DNA of 64,000 nt from an uncultured Ruminiclostridium sp. Its GTDB lineage: Bacteria; Bacillota; Clostridia; Oscillospirales; Ruminococcaceae. The notes beneath the pieces were generated by a model that saw only the letters and a program-made list of their open reading frames with translations, was not told where the DNA came from and searched no databases. Of this stretch, positions 42,832 through 50,475 are shown in pieces (position 1 is the stretch's first letter; every line of letters begins with the position of its first letter). The stretch is taken from assembly GCA_947629925.1 (NCBI GenBank), contig CANRFO010000004.1:108665-172664 (forward strand), in the 5' to 3' direction. A program made the translations under genes and the position numbers.

Positions 42832-45800
42832 TTACCTACCTATGGAAGCCGGATTACTGTGGTTACTGTACGTATCCAATTTGGTAATCGTTACATTGCC
42901 TGCTGAATCAATGTTAATCTTGCAGACCCCCCACAGGGTTGCAATCCGAGATGAAGGAATGTTGAAACATGCGTCCGTACCATCATCAAGTTTGTAGAGG
43001 GTGTTTGACGAACCCTGATAGATACTTACCGTAACGCCGGATGTAGACATTGCCGTTGAATTCGTGGAGGATTTGTTGGAGAAATCGTGTACATAAAAGT
43101 AATAGTCGCCAGGTGTGTAGCGGTGGATTGTGGTGATTTCCGGACCATACGATGAGGTGACATCATAGTCAAGCTCAGCAGCATAGTCAACAAGATTGGT
43201 TGAACTATATGAACCATTTGTATAGTAATTCCTTGCTGAATAGTAGGTGTGGAAACGACCGCTACCACTTACAGCTGGTCCAGTCAAGTGAGAATCCAAA
43301 TCGTTCGGTGTAGCTCCCCATTTCATGACAATTCTTATGCAGTCTGGCTCAGTGATTCCAACATCGTCAAATGCTTTTTTTATTGCAGACTGCTCATTTC
43401 CAGTGAATCCAAATTGCTTTGCGGAGCTGAGAACGGCATAGCGGAAGTCATGAAAATCAGAGGAAGTGCCGAGCTTGAACATAGAATCATAGAACACTTG
43501 TGCCCATCTTTTATCTGTGATAGATGCAGTTTTGGGATTATCCATCATCAAATATACAGCATGATCAATAATTGTACTAAAAATGTGGACTCCTTCATTA
43601 TCTCTGTCGACATAACGATTAAGTTTAGCATCCCAAGTCGGATCGGTAAGTGCACTGTAATGGTCGGCATAATCAGGACCTGGACTGATGAAATCTCTAA
43701 GAACGGTACCGCTATCTTCACCAATAGTAAATCTACCTGCATCCGTTAGGGACTTTCCTTCCGCCAACATACCCATTATATCAGAATATGCTTCGTTTAA
43801 TGCCCCAGATTCTCCCATATAATCCAAACCTCTTGAAAGTACAAACGGCCCCCAACTGTCATAGATTACATAAGCATCAACCGCATGTGTAAACTCATGA
43901 GCAAGCGTATCCTTGGCTGCTGCATGGTTGCCAACATCGCCGATAAGTATCTGGCTTCCATTCCAGTAGGCATTGTTCACCGCCTTGTTTCCGAAATTAA
44001 AAAATAAAAAAGACCAATCAACCTCCCTAAATTTTGTCGTAACTTTTATCGTTGCATGATCGTCATCATAGGAATCTCTGCCGAGTTCCTCTTTATAGAA
44101 ATCATAGATGTCACTCATATTGGCATGAACGGAAACGCTGGTCGGATCAGACCATCTATTTGTGTCAGATTGATACATTTCTCCTGGAAGCAGCGGCACA
44201 TTTGTGATTACATCATATGTCGTATAGTATGTTTCAATGTTCCGATCACCGTCTTTCATACGGTACTTATCATTGGTAAATAATCCTCCTTTCTTGAACT
44301 GAACGTCAAAATCGCGCTCATTTCCAAGGAGATCTTTGTCTGTTCCGTCTGAATTAACGTTTTCCCAAGCGTAGGCAAATCCATTGTTTATTCTAATGAT
44401 GTTACCTGCATTTTGCCCATTCGCTTGAATGTAATACTGTCGATTGATAAAGTTAAAGATATACTTTCCATAGTCATTGATATCAGTATAATCAATTTCT
44501 ATTTCTTCGTCTTCTTCTTCATCGTAATTATTGTTATCATTTACAATTTCGATAAACCATGAAAGAAGCGGTGTTGTCTCATTTGTATAAACAACAAGTA
44601 TAGGTGTAACCGTAAAGGATGCTCTAAATACTTCAAGAACCTCATTTTTTGTCAGACCGGAATACTCAACAACTGCATCAACCTGACTGGAATAGGTTGT
44701 GAAGATGTCGTTATAAACAGCTTCGATAGCAGCGTCTTCTGTGATTGTTGCAATTGTGTCAATGCCCTCCGCATTTTTCTTATAGGTATTGAACAGACCA
44801 GTTACTTCGCCATCTTTTGCGGAAAGAATAACCTGACTGCCGAGAACCGGTACGCCGTTCAGGGTGGCGGATAGTCTGTAATAGATTTGGTTTCCAGCCG
44901 TCTGAACTGTAATATTAGTGCTGTCTGCGGAAAACTGGCTTCCAAATAATGTGCGAGCACAATTCAGAATATCCGCTGCATCCTCAGCAGAATTAAGTGG
45001 CTTGTTTGTGAATTTCCCATCTATAGCACGTATTACACTATTCTCGTCAAAGTTAGCGGTAATCAAACCTGAAGAAATAAGTTCCTCAATATAACCTAAA
45101 TCTATGTTATTGGTGTCGAAATTAATATGTGCCAATCCTTCAATTTTTACAACACTTAACTCAAGATTAGTGATTGCCGCATCTATATCTTGTGCGTTAT
45201 TACCAACAAAACCAACAGTTATCGTCTCGCCTACCGGAATGGGATTTGTCCACATTTCACTCGCAATTGTATAGTAATTGTCTGAGCTTTCAAGAATGCG
45301 ACCATTCCAAAGGTTATCTATTGTAAAGTTGCTATCAAAGGAGAGCGTCCAAGCCTCTAAAGGATTATCGGAAGTATTGGTGATGACAAGTTCAGCTTTT
45401 ATTCCCGTATCCCAACTCTCGATAATATTAAGATTTGTTTCGTAACCGGATGCAACCTCAACTCTTTTTGAGCACAACTCAAATTTCTCTGGAACTGCCA
45501 AATCATCGCCGAAGAGCGTGTATCCGAAGTTAACTGTTTGACCGGGAGCGATCTCGTAATTCCATCCGCCGTTTTTAATAATGTAATCTTCGCCCTGATT
45601 GTTATAAACCGAAGCGTTCCACAAATTGCTGATCTCGCCTTCGGCGTCATACTCGAACGCCCAGTTCAAAATAGAATCGTCACCCGTGTTAGTTACCTTT
45701 ACTTCCACAGACTGACCGTTATCCCATTCGTTCAGAACGGAATATTCCACATCGTATCCGTCGTAGGAGTATGTGGTTGCACCAGTTTCAGCGAATGCAG

Positions 45801-45888
45801 GCATTTGCGGCAGCATGATTATTACTGTCGCTGCAGCAACAAAACCGGATATAAGCCTTTTAGCTGCTTGTTTAAGTTTTCTGTTCAT
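42832..45888 (-). CDS. Secreted M4-family metallopeptidase with two CBM2-like modules
   Basis: A 1018-residue precursor. Order: signal peptide (to about 33, MPAFAETGA); two CBM2-like modules (VEYSVLNEWDNGQSVEVKV ... NFGYTLFG, and NLNIIESWDTGIKAELVI ... TVGFVGN); an FTP propeptide (LNGVPVLGSQVILSAKDG); the thermolysin domain with HEFTH at 664-668, the third zinc ligand in GALNEAYSDIMG and the GVH catalytic motif; and a C-terminal domain containing WGATPNDLDSHL, like DUF2135/YfaP. The start at 45888 has GAGGAAAC upstream. The gene follows agrB2 by about 95 bases and is probably on the same transcript. Confidence 0.88.
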   Translation of the reverse strand: MNRKLKQAAKRLISGFVAAATVIIMLPQMPAFAETGATTYSYDGYDVEYSVLNEWDNGQSVEVKVTNTGDDSILNWAFEYDAEGEISNLWNASVYNNQGEDYIIKNGGWNYEIAPGQTVNFGYTLFGDDLAVPEKFELCSKRVEVASGYETNLNIIESWDTGIKAELVITNTSDNPLEAWTLSFDSNFTIDNLWNGRILESSDNYYTIASEMWTNPIPVGETITVGFVGNNAQDIDAAITNLELSVVKIEGLAHINFDTNNIDLGYIEELISSGLITANFDENSVIRAIDGKFTNKPLNSAEDAADILNCARTLFGSQFSADSTNITVQTAGNQIYYRLSATLNGVPVLGSQVILSAKDGEVTGLFNTYKKNAEGIDTIATITEDAAIEAVYNDIFTTYSSQVDAVVEYSGLTKNEVLEVFRASFTVTPILVVYTNETTPLLSWFIEIVNDNNNYDEEEDEEIEIDYTDINDYGKYIFNFINRQYYIQANGQNAGNIIRINNGFAYAWENVNSDGTDKDLLGNERDFDVQFKKGGLFTNDKYRMKDGDRNIETYYTTYDVITNVPLLPGEMYQSDTNRWSDPTSVSVHANMSDIYDFYKEELGRDSYDDDHATIKVTTKFREVDWSFLFFNFGNKAVNNAYWNGSQILIGDVGNHAAAKDTLAHEFTHAVDAYVIYDSWGPFVLSRGLDYMGESGALNEAYSDIMGMLAEGKSLTDAGRFTIGEDSGTVLRDFISPGPDYADHYSALTDPTWDAKLNRYVDRDNEGVHIFSTIIDHAVYLMMDNPKTASITDKRWAQVFYDSMFKLGTSSDFHDFRYAVLSSAKQFGFTGNEQSAIKKAFDDVGITEPDCIRIVMKWGATPNDLDSHLTGPAVSGSGRFHTYYSARNYYTNGSYSSTNLVDYAAELDYDVTSSYGPEITTIHRYTPGDYYFYVHDFSNKSSTNSTAMSTSGVTVSIYQGSSNTLYKLDDGTDACFNIPSSRIATLWGVCKINIDSAGNVTITKLDTYSNHSNPASIGR

Positions 45889-45983
45889 TGTTTCCTCGCT
45901 TTCTACAGTTATAGCGGCTGACTTTATCAACTGCCATAAACCTGCTTATAAATTTAAATTTCCTTTAGTGGTAAACGACATTT

Positions 45984-46571
45984 TCACTTTGACACGTCAA
46001 AGCGATTTTTTACTTTTCCGGCAACAAGCATAAGACTCAACACGACGAATGAGTATACTATGGCAACAAACAAGCTGTCCGATATCAACATCTTCAGCAG
46101 CAGGGCAATAATAAGTTCAATCGCCGCTATCAGTGTTGTACGCCTTTTGTAGACCTTATGCTCCGTTTCGTCCAACGGTTTATTGCTATCCTCTACGGGA
46201 GCGAGTATAAGCACAACCAATGCCGATGCCGCAAAAACGACATAGTATACCCAATCTTCCATATAAAGATAGTTCATGCCGATTGAGACAACGATCAACA
46301 TTATCACCGAAAAAATGTAACACCTTAAAGGGGTCTTGGCATGATATCCGCCTGCGAACGATCTTAACGGGATATATGCCGCCATGAATACTGCGATCTC
46401 GGGAAGCACACCGAAAATCAACCCTATAATCAAAGCGGAAGACACATTGAGCACAGACACAAGTATTTGATTTATACCGTATATGTATATCTCCGCATCT
46501 TCCTCTTTAATCACATTGCTATGAACAAGGTTGTTTCCGATTTTTCCCGCCAGCCTTGCCAAAAGCTCCAT
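45984..46571 (-). CDS. agrB: AgrB signal-peptide processing protease, copy 2
   Basis: A 195-residue AgrB with His77 and Cys84 in GGYHAKTPLRCY and the same helices as copy 1. The C-terminus is longer (KNRFDVSK) and there are a few substitutions in the last about 60 residues. It begins two bases after agrD2. Both AgrB copies should be able to process the identical AgrD peptides. Confidence 0.9.
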   Translation of the reverse strand: MELLARLAGKIGNNLVHSNVIKEEDAEIYIYGINQILVSVLNVSSALIIGLIFGVLPEIAVFMAAYIPLRSFAGGYHAKTPLRCYIFSVIMLIVVSIGMNYLYMEDWVYYVVFAASALVVLILAPVEDSNKPLDETEHKVYKRRTTLIAAIELIIALLLKMLISDSLFVAIVYSFVVLSLMLVAGKVKNRFDVSK

Positions 46572-46573
46572 AA

Positions 46574-46732
46574 TCAGAACTTGCGGAGCTTTTCAGCGCC
46601 TTTGGGCAATTTCGGCTGATGTGCCACAAAAAAACAAGCCGAGTTTACGTTGGCTGCCGTTGCCATCTTTGCTGCTGCCGCAACCGCTTTTTTGAAGCCA
46701 ATCATTTTGGAGTCCTTTTTGTTGTTTTTCAT
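46574..46732 (-). CDS. agrD: AgrD autoinducing peptide precursor, copy 2
   Basis: The encoded 52 residues are identical to copy 1 (core NSACFFVA, ring from Cys33 to Ala37, tail HQPKLPK). It lies directly downstream of agrCA, in the order agrA-agrC-agrD-agrB, but with its own promoter and a terminator in between. Confidence 0.85.
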   Translation of the reverse strand: MKNNKKDSKMIGFKKAVAAAAKMATAANVNSACFFVAHQPKLPKGAEKLRKF

Positions 46733-46784
46733 ACGAAAACCATCCTTTCTGTTTTGGCAAGTGTTCCTCAACCCACCTGATTAA

Positions 46785-46854
46785 ATTTTACATGAAAAAT
46801 GTTGTTTTTTCAAGGCTCTGTTCGCGAACTGTATATAAATCGTACGCGAATTGT
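46785..46854 (-). promoter_or_regulatory. agrD2 promoter with AgrA-like direct repeats
   Basis: Same sequence as copy 1: ACAATTCGCG (46845-46854) and ACAGTTCGCG (46823-46832) with a 12-base spacer, then TTGAAA (46808-46813), 17 bases, TAAAAT (46785-46790). Confidence 0.75.
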
Positions 46855-46894
46855 AAAAAACAGGCTCAATGGGGTGTTCCCACGAGCCTGTTTT
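46855..46894 (-). terminator. Terminator of the agrCA operon
   Basis: On the minus strand caggctc / gagcctg (with inner tggg/ccca pairs) is followed by TTTTTT. It separates agrC from the agrD2 promoter. Confidence 0.75.
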
Positions 46895-46902
46895 CATGAA
46901 TT

Positions 46903-48186
46903 TTATTCAACATATAGGATGGCTGTGATTGTGAAAATATTATCATCGGTTTCTATCTCAATTGTACCGTTATATTTTTCAACCGTCTCGTTAACACTCT
47001 TTAATCCGTATCCGTGATTATCTCTGTCCGCTTTTGAGGTTACTATTTTTCCTTTTTCACGTTTTACAGCGATTTTGAAAGGATTTGCCACCTTTATCAG
47101 CAGCATACCTTTTGAGTAGTGAATTGCAAACTCTATAAATCCGTTTTCGGTAACATGCGAAACCGCTTGAAGAGCGTTGTCTAAAAGATTTCCCAAAATA
47201 ACCGTCATATCAAACGATGAAAGGTTCAGATCAGACGGGAGCGACGCGTTTACGCTTACCCTTACGCCATTCTGTTTAGCAGTCTGAAGCTTGAAGTTAA
47301 CAAGACTGTCAATTGCGGGGTATCCCGTATCGATTATTTCGGTTCCCGATTCATAAACATCAACTATATCAGATATGTGCTTTTGGGCTTCACTCAAGTT
47401 TCCGCTCTTTATATCCGAAAACAAAGATCTCAGGTGATTTTTCATGTCGTGCCGTAGTATGTTTGAAACTTCCTGCGTTTCATTGATGATCTGCAATTGG
47501 TTTTCATAATATTTATTCTGCTGTTCTATAAGTCCCTTTTCCTGTTTTTCCTGATACAATCTCGCCACTCTGTCAAATAAAAAGAAAACCGTAAAGTTAA
47601 TAATTAACACGGCAATTATGGAAACAGCGATCTGATACATTGAAAGTCCTGTGGACTGAAAAATCGTTACCAACATAAACAAAGATGAAATCGGAATCAG
47701 AAAAAGTGATATCCAATATACCTCAGGCAAAGTATTTCCGATTTTAATGTTCTTAAATCCACTTACAGCCATAGACACTGCGTATTTTAAAATATTTATA
47801 ACGACAATCCCAAATATTGAATCAAAATCATTTCTTTCGGCAATCGGAAAATCGATATATCCGGTCAATGTAACAATAATCATTTCCGCTCCGACCATAA
47901 AGACACAAATCAATATATCTGTAAGAATTTTCTTTTTAATAGACGACTCATACATTAGAGCCAGCAAAAAAATCACAATAAAATTCAGCACAAGATTGGC
48001 TATTGGAATATTTACAACAAGATAAACCACAACCATTGCAAGATAATATCCTGCAAAAGATAATAATTCCACCGACTTTCTGACTTTTCTTCCGCCAAGG
48101 CATGATTTTATCAACTTATAAACGGCATAAGTGCCTAATGCCTCTGACAGCAAGTAGACTAATGTATATAAAGTAAATTCACTCAT
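46903..48186 (-). CDS. agrC: AgrC-like membrane histidine kinase
   Basis: A 427-residue kinase: about six N-terminal membrane helices (to about 200), then the phosphoacceptor motif ILRHDMKNHLRSL and a GHKL ATPase domain (GNLLDNALQAV, then NHGYGLKSVNETV). AgrC proteins bind the extracellular AgrD-derived thiolactone peptide and phosphorylate AgrA. It overlaps agrA by four bases. Only one receptor is seen for two identical agrD copies. Confidence 0.9.
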   Translation of the reverse strand: MSEFTLYTLVYLLSEALGTYAVYKLIKSCLGGRKVRKSVELLSFAGYYLAMVVVYLVVNIPIANLVLNFIVIFLLALMYESSIKKKILTDILICVFMVGAEMIIVTLTGYIDFPIAERNDFDSIFGIVVINILKYAVSMAVSGFKNIKIGNTLPEVYWISLFLIPISSLFMLVTIFQSTGLSMYQIAVSIIAVLIINFTVFFLFDRVARLYQEKQEKGLIEQQNKYYENQLQIINETQEVSNILRHDMKNHLRSLFSDIKSGNLSEAQKHISDIVDVYESGTEIIDTGYPAIDSLVNFKLQTAKQNGVRVSVNASLPSDLNLSSFDMTVILGNLLDNALQAVSHVTENGFIEFAIHYSKGMLLIKVANPFKIAVKREKGKIVTSKADRDNHGYGLKSVNETVEKYNGTIEIETDDNIFTITAILYVE

Positions 48187-48899
48187 ATGTTAACCCTTTC
48201 CCATTCCGATATTATTTTCCTCACTTCTTTTCGCCTGTCCCTGCTTATGGGAATGACATCACCGTTTAACATTGTTATTTCTTCATATTTAATATGGCTC
48301 GTATTATCATAATTTATAATATACGAACGATGCACCTGTATAAACCTTGAATCGGATATCTGCTCCATTATCTCCGCTAAAGTGGACTTAAATTCATAAT
48401 CACCGCTTTTCGTTGCGATTTTAAAATAATGATCAAAGCTTTCAAAGTACAGTATGTCGTTGAACTTCATTCTGAATGTACCCTGCTTGCTTTCAAATAC
48501 AAACACCCGATCCCTGCTGCTCAGCAGCTCCGCAGTCAGATCGACCATTTTAAACAGCTTCTCTTTGTCTATCGGCTTCTGGAGGAAATTAAGAGGCTGG
48601 ACATCAAAAAGCTGCCTATCATAACAGTTTTTAGCTGATATGTAGACAATTTTTATAATATTATCCTTCAGTTCCGTTCTTATCAGATGCCCGAGCTCCA
48701 CACCGTTCATTTCTACAAGCTCGATATCAAGAATTATCAGATCACAGTGATTTCTTCTTAGATACTCCCACAAATCCTCTGCGTTGAAAAAAGATTTAAC
48801 ATCGAGTTTTACATCTCTCAGCTGCTGGTATTCCATAAGGTTCCCGATCACCTGAGTTACCGTATCGTGAAAATCGTCGCAAACCGCTATTCTAATCAT
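48183..48899 (-). CDS. agrA: AgrA-like LytTR response regulator
   Basis: A 238-residue regulator. The receiver has acidic residues in VCDDFHD, the phosphoacceptor in CDLIILDIELVEMNG, and the lysine in FLQKPIDKEK. The LytTR domain includes ILYFESFDHYFKIATKSG and FIQVHRSYIINYD. It probably binds the ACARTTCGCG direct repeats upstream of both agrD copies, giving positive feedback. It has its own promoter, where no such repeats are seen. Confidence 0.9.
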   Translation of the reverse strand: MIRIAVCDDFHDTVTQVIGNLMEYQQLRDVKLDVKSFFNAEDLWEYLRRNHCDLIILDIELVEMNGVELGHLIRTELKDNIIKIVYISAKNCYDRQLFDVQPLNFLQKPIDKEKLFKMVDLTAELLSSRDRVFVFESKQGTFRMKFNDILYFESFDHYFKIATKSGDYEFKSTLAEIMEQISDSRFIQVHRSYIINYDNTSHIKYEEITMLNGDVIPISRDRRKEVRKIISEWERVNI

Positions 48900-48920
48900 A
48901 TCCTCGCCCCCATATCTTAC

Positions 48921-48949
48921 ATTATACCATATATTTCACATAAAATCAA
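48921..48949 (-). promoter_or_regulatory. Promoter of agrA-agrC
   Basis: Minus strand TTGATT (48944-48949), 17-base spacer, TATAAT (48921-48926). Confidence 0.6.
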
Positions 48950-49001
48950 CGCATATCTGCATGAAATGCGGTATAATAAAGATACTTGGGCGGGGATTTG
49001 T

Positions 49002-49021
49002 TTTCGCAAATTCTTCAAATA
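49002..49021. repeat. Left 20-bp inverted repeat beside the tyrosine recombinase
   Basis: tttcgcaaattcttcaaata here is the exact reverse complement of 50389-50408. The two copies enclose the recombinase gene and about 1.4 kb. Confidence 0.8.
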
Positions 49022-49099
49022 CGGGTAACAACGCAATAGTTTGGCTGTAAAATGCGCTTTTACGGCTACATACGCTTTTAAGAATGACGGCTGACAGGC

Positions 49100-50209
49100 T
49101 TATGCCACAAGATTCAGCCTTGCAACACATTTCTTCTTCATATCCATAGAGGAATGAACATAACGGTTCAATGTGATATTTACATTAGAGTGCCCCAGTA
49201 GCTCGCTTACGGTCTTGGCGTCGAATCCGCTTTCAATACATACGGTAGCATAGGTATGACGAAGCAGATGAAAATTAGCGCTGCGTATGCCGCACTCCTT
49301 TAAAACCGCCTTAAAGCGGTTCTGCATAGTACGAACCTCTACGGGCTTGCCGCTGCCAGAAAGGATATAGCCTCCGGAGCGCTTCTTTCGGTTCAGAATA
49401 TCCAACATGAATGAAGGGAGCGGAATATCTCTGACCGAGGATTTGCTCTTGGGGGAGGTAATTGCAATTGTCGTTTTACCCTTGCACGATTTATCCGGAA
49501 CACGCTGAAGCGCTTTAGTAATATGAACGACGCCATTCTCAAAATCAATATCGGTCCATGTCAGTGCACATAATTCCCCGATCCGAAGCCCCGAATACAT
49601 TGTGAGAAGAATTCCGAAATTGCTGTCTGTAAGGTTATTTAGGAGATAGCCCTGAAGCCTGCCGCGCTCGTCCTTGTTAAAAACTGCGGTTTCCTTGCTT
49701 TCGGATTTGGGCATGGAGATATTCCGCATGGGATTTCTGCAGCCGTATTCCTGCTCCGCGTATTTTGCCATGGAACGCATTACAACAAGGATATCGTGAA
49801 CGCTTTTCGCCGACAGCCCGCCGAACCCGTTGGATTTTCCGCATTTCATCTTATGCTCGGCAAAGGAATTTATAACTGGCGTGGTAAGCTCGCTGTACCC
49901 GATATTCTCAAAATAGGGTATAATGTGCTTGTTTATCAGCTTTTCATAGCAGCAGTAGCTTGAATGCTTCACCCGCAGCTTCGCAGACGCAAGCCATTCA
50001 CAGCACAGCTCCTTAAAGGTTTTATTACAGGCGTTTTGTGCGGAGCTGCCCGTGTCGGCATAGGCGCAAAGCATTTTTTCTTTCAGTTCGGAAAGACTTT
50101 TGGAATATAAATACTTGTATTTTATTCTTCCTTTGTCGTCATATCCGAGAGGAATGCGCCCCTCAAACCGACCGTCTTTTCTCTTATAAATATTCATTGC
50201 GTTTCTCAT
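49100..50209 (-). CDS. Tyrosine site-specific recombinase (integrase)
   Basis: A 369-residue integrase of the Tn916/lambda type. It has an arm-binding N-terminal part (IYKRKDGRFEGRIPLGYDDKG), a core-binding SAM-like domain (VKHSSYCCYEKLINKHI), and a catalytic domain with Arg in YSGLRIGELCALTW, HLLRHTYA, LGHSNVNITLNRYVH and the nucleophile Tyr. The start is preceded by CGAAAGGAAG. A tyrosine recombinase is surplus to the serine recombinase cassette 16 kb away, so it either belongs to a nested element or inverts the segment bounded by the 20-bp repeats. Confidence 0.9.
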   Translation of the reverse strand: MRNAMNIYKRKDGRFEGRIPLGYDDKGRIKYKYLYSKSLSELKEKMLCAYADTGSSAQNACNKTFKELCCEWLASAKLRVKHSSYCCYEKLINKHIIPYFENIGYSELTTPVINSFAEHKMKCGKSNGFGGLSAKSVHDILVVMRSMAKYAEQEYGCRNPMRNISMPKSESKETAVFNKDERGRLQGYLLNNLTDSNFGILLTMYSGLRIGELCALTWTDIDFENGVVHITKALQRVPDKSCKGKTTIAITSPKSKSSVRDIPLPSFMLDILNRKKRSGGYILSGSGKPVEVRTMQNRFKAVLKECGIRSANFHLLRHTYATVCIESGFDAKTVSELLGHSNVNITLNRYVHSSMDMKKKCVARLNLVA

Positions 50210-50388
50210 TTTTGCTTCCTTTCGACTCTTAATTTGACGGCTGAAATATTATTCATCCTCAAAACAGATTAGTTTTTTTTTGCTGATTTGGGCTTTACAA
50301 ACGGTGTTTTATGTGATATAATGAAATGTGTTAACTGCGCTTAAATTATAGCGTATTATCCTGAACCCCTGGTATAATCACACTCACA

Positions 50389-50408
50389 TATTTGAAGAAT
50401 TTGCGAAA
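50389..50408. repeat. Right 20-bp inverted repeat beside the tyrosine recombinase
   Basis: tatttgaagaatttgcgaaa, the reverse complement of 49002-49021, adjacent to the traG terminator. The rest of the 50210-50475 gap holds A/T-rich DNA, a TATAAT-like site near 50321 and the terminator; no gene is evident. Confidence 0.8.
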
Positions 50409-50437
50409 CAAAAAAGCAAGTACGGTTATGTACTTGC
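50409..50437 (-). terminator. Terminator after traG
   Basis: An 8-bp stem (gcaagtac / gtacttgc) followed by TTTTTT on the minus strand. Confidence 0.75.
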
Positions 50438-50475
50438 TTCTCTGTTTCATAATATACAGTGCGGATTTCAGTGTG

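Larger units (their letters stand above)
46004..46860. repeat. agrD-agrB duplicated block, copy 2
   Basis: Direct repeat of 39544-40400. Differences cluster at the agrB 3' end (46004-46190). The block ends in TTGTAAAAAA at both copies, immediately after the AgrA-like sites. Confidence 0.92.
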
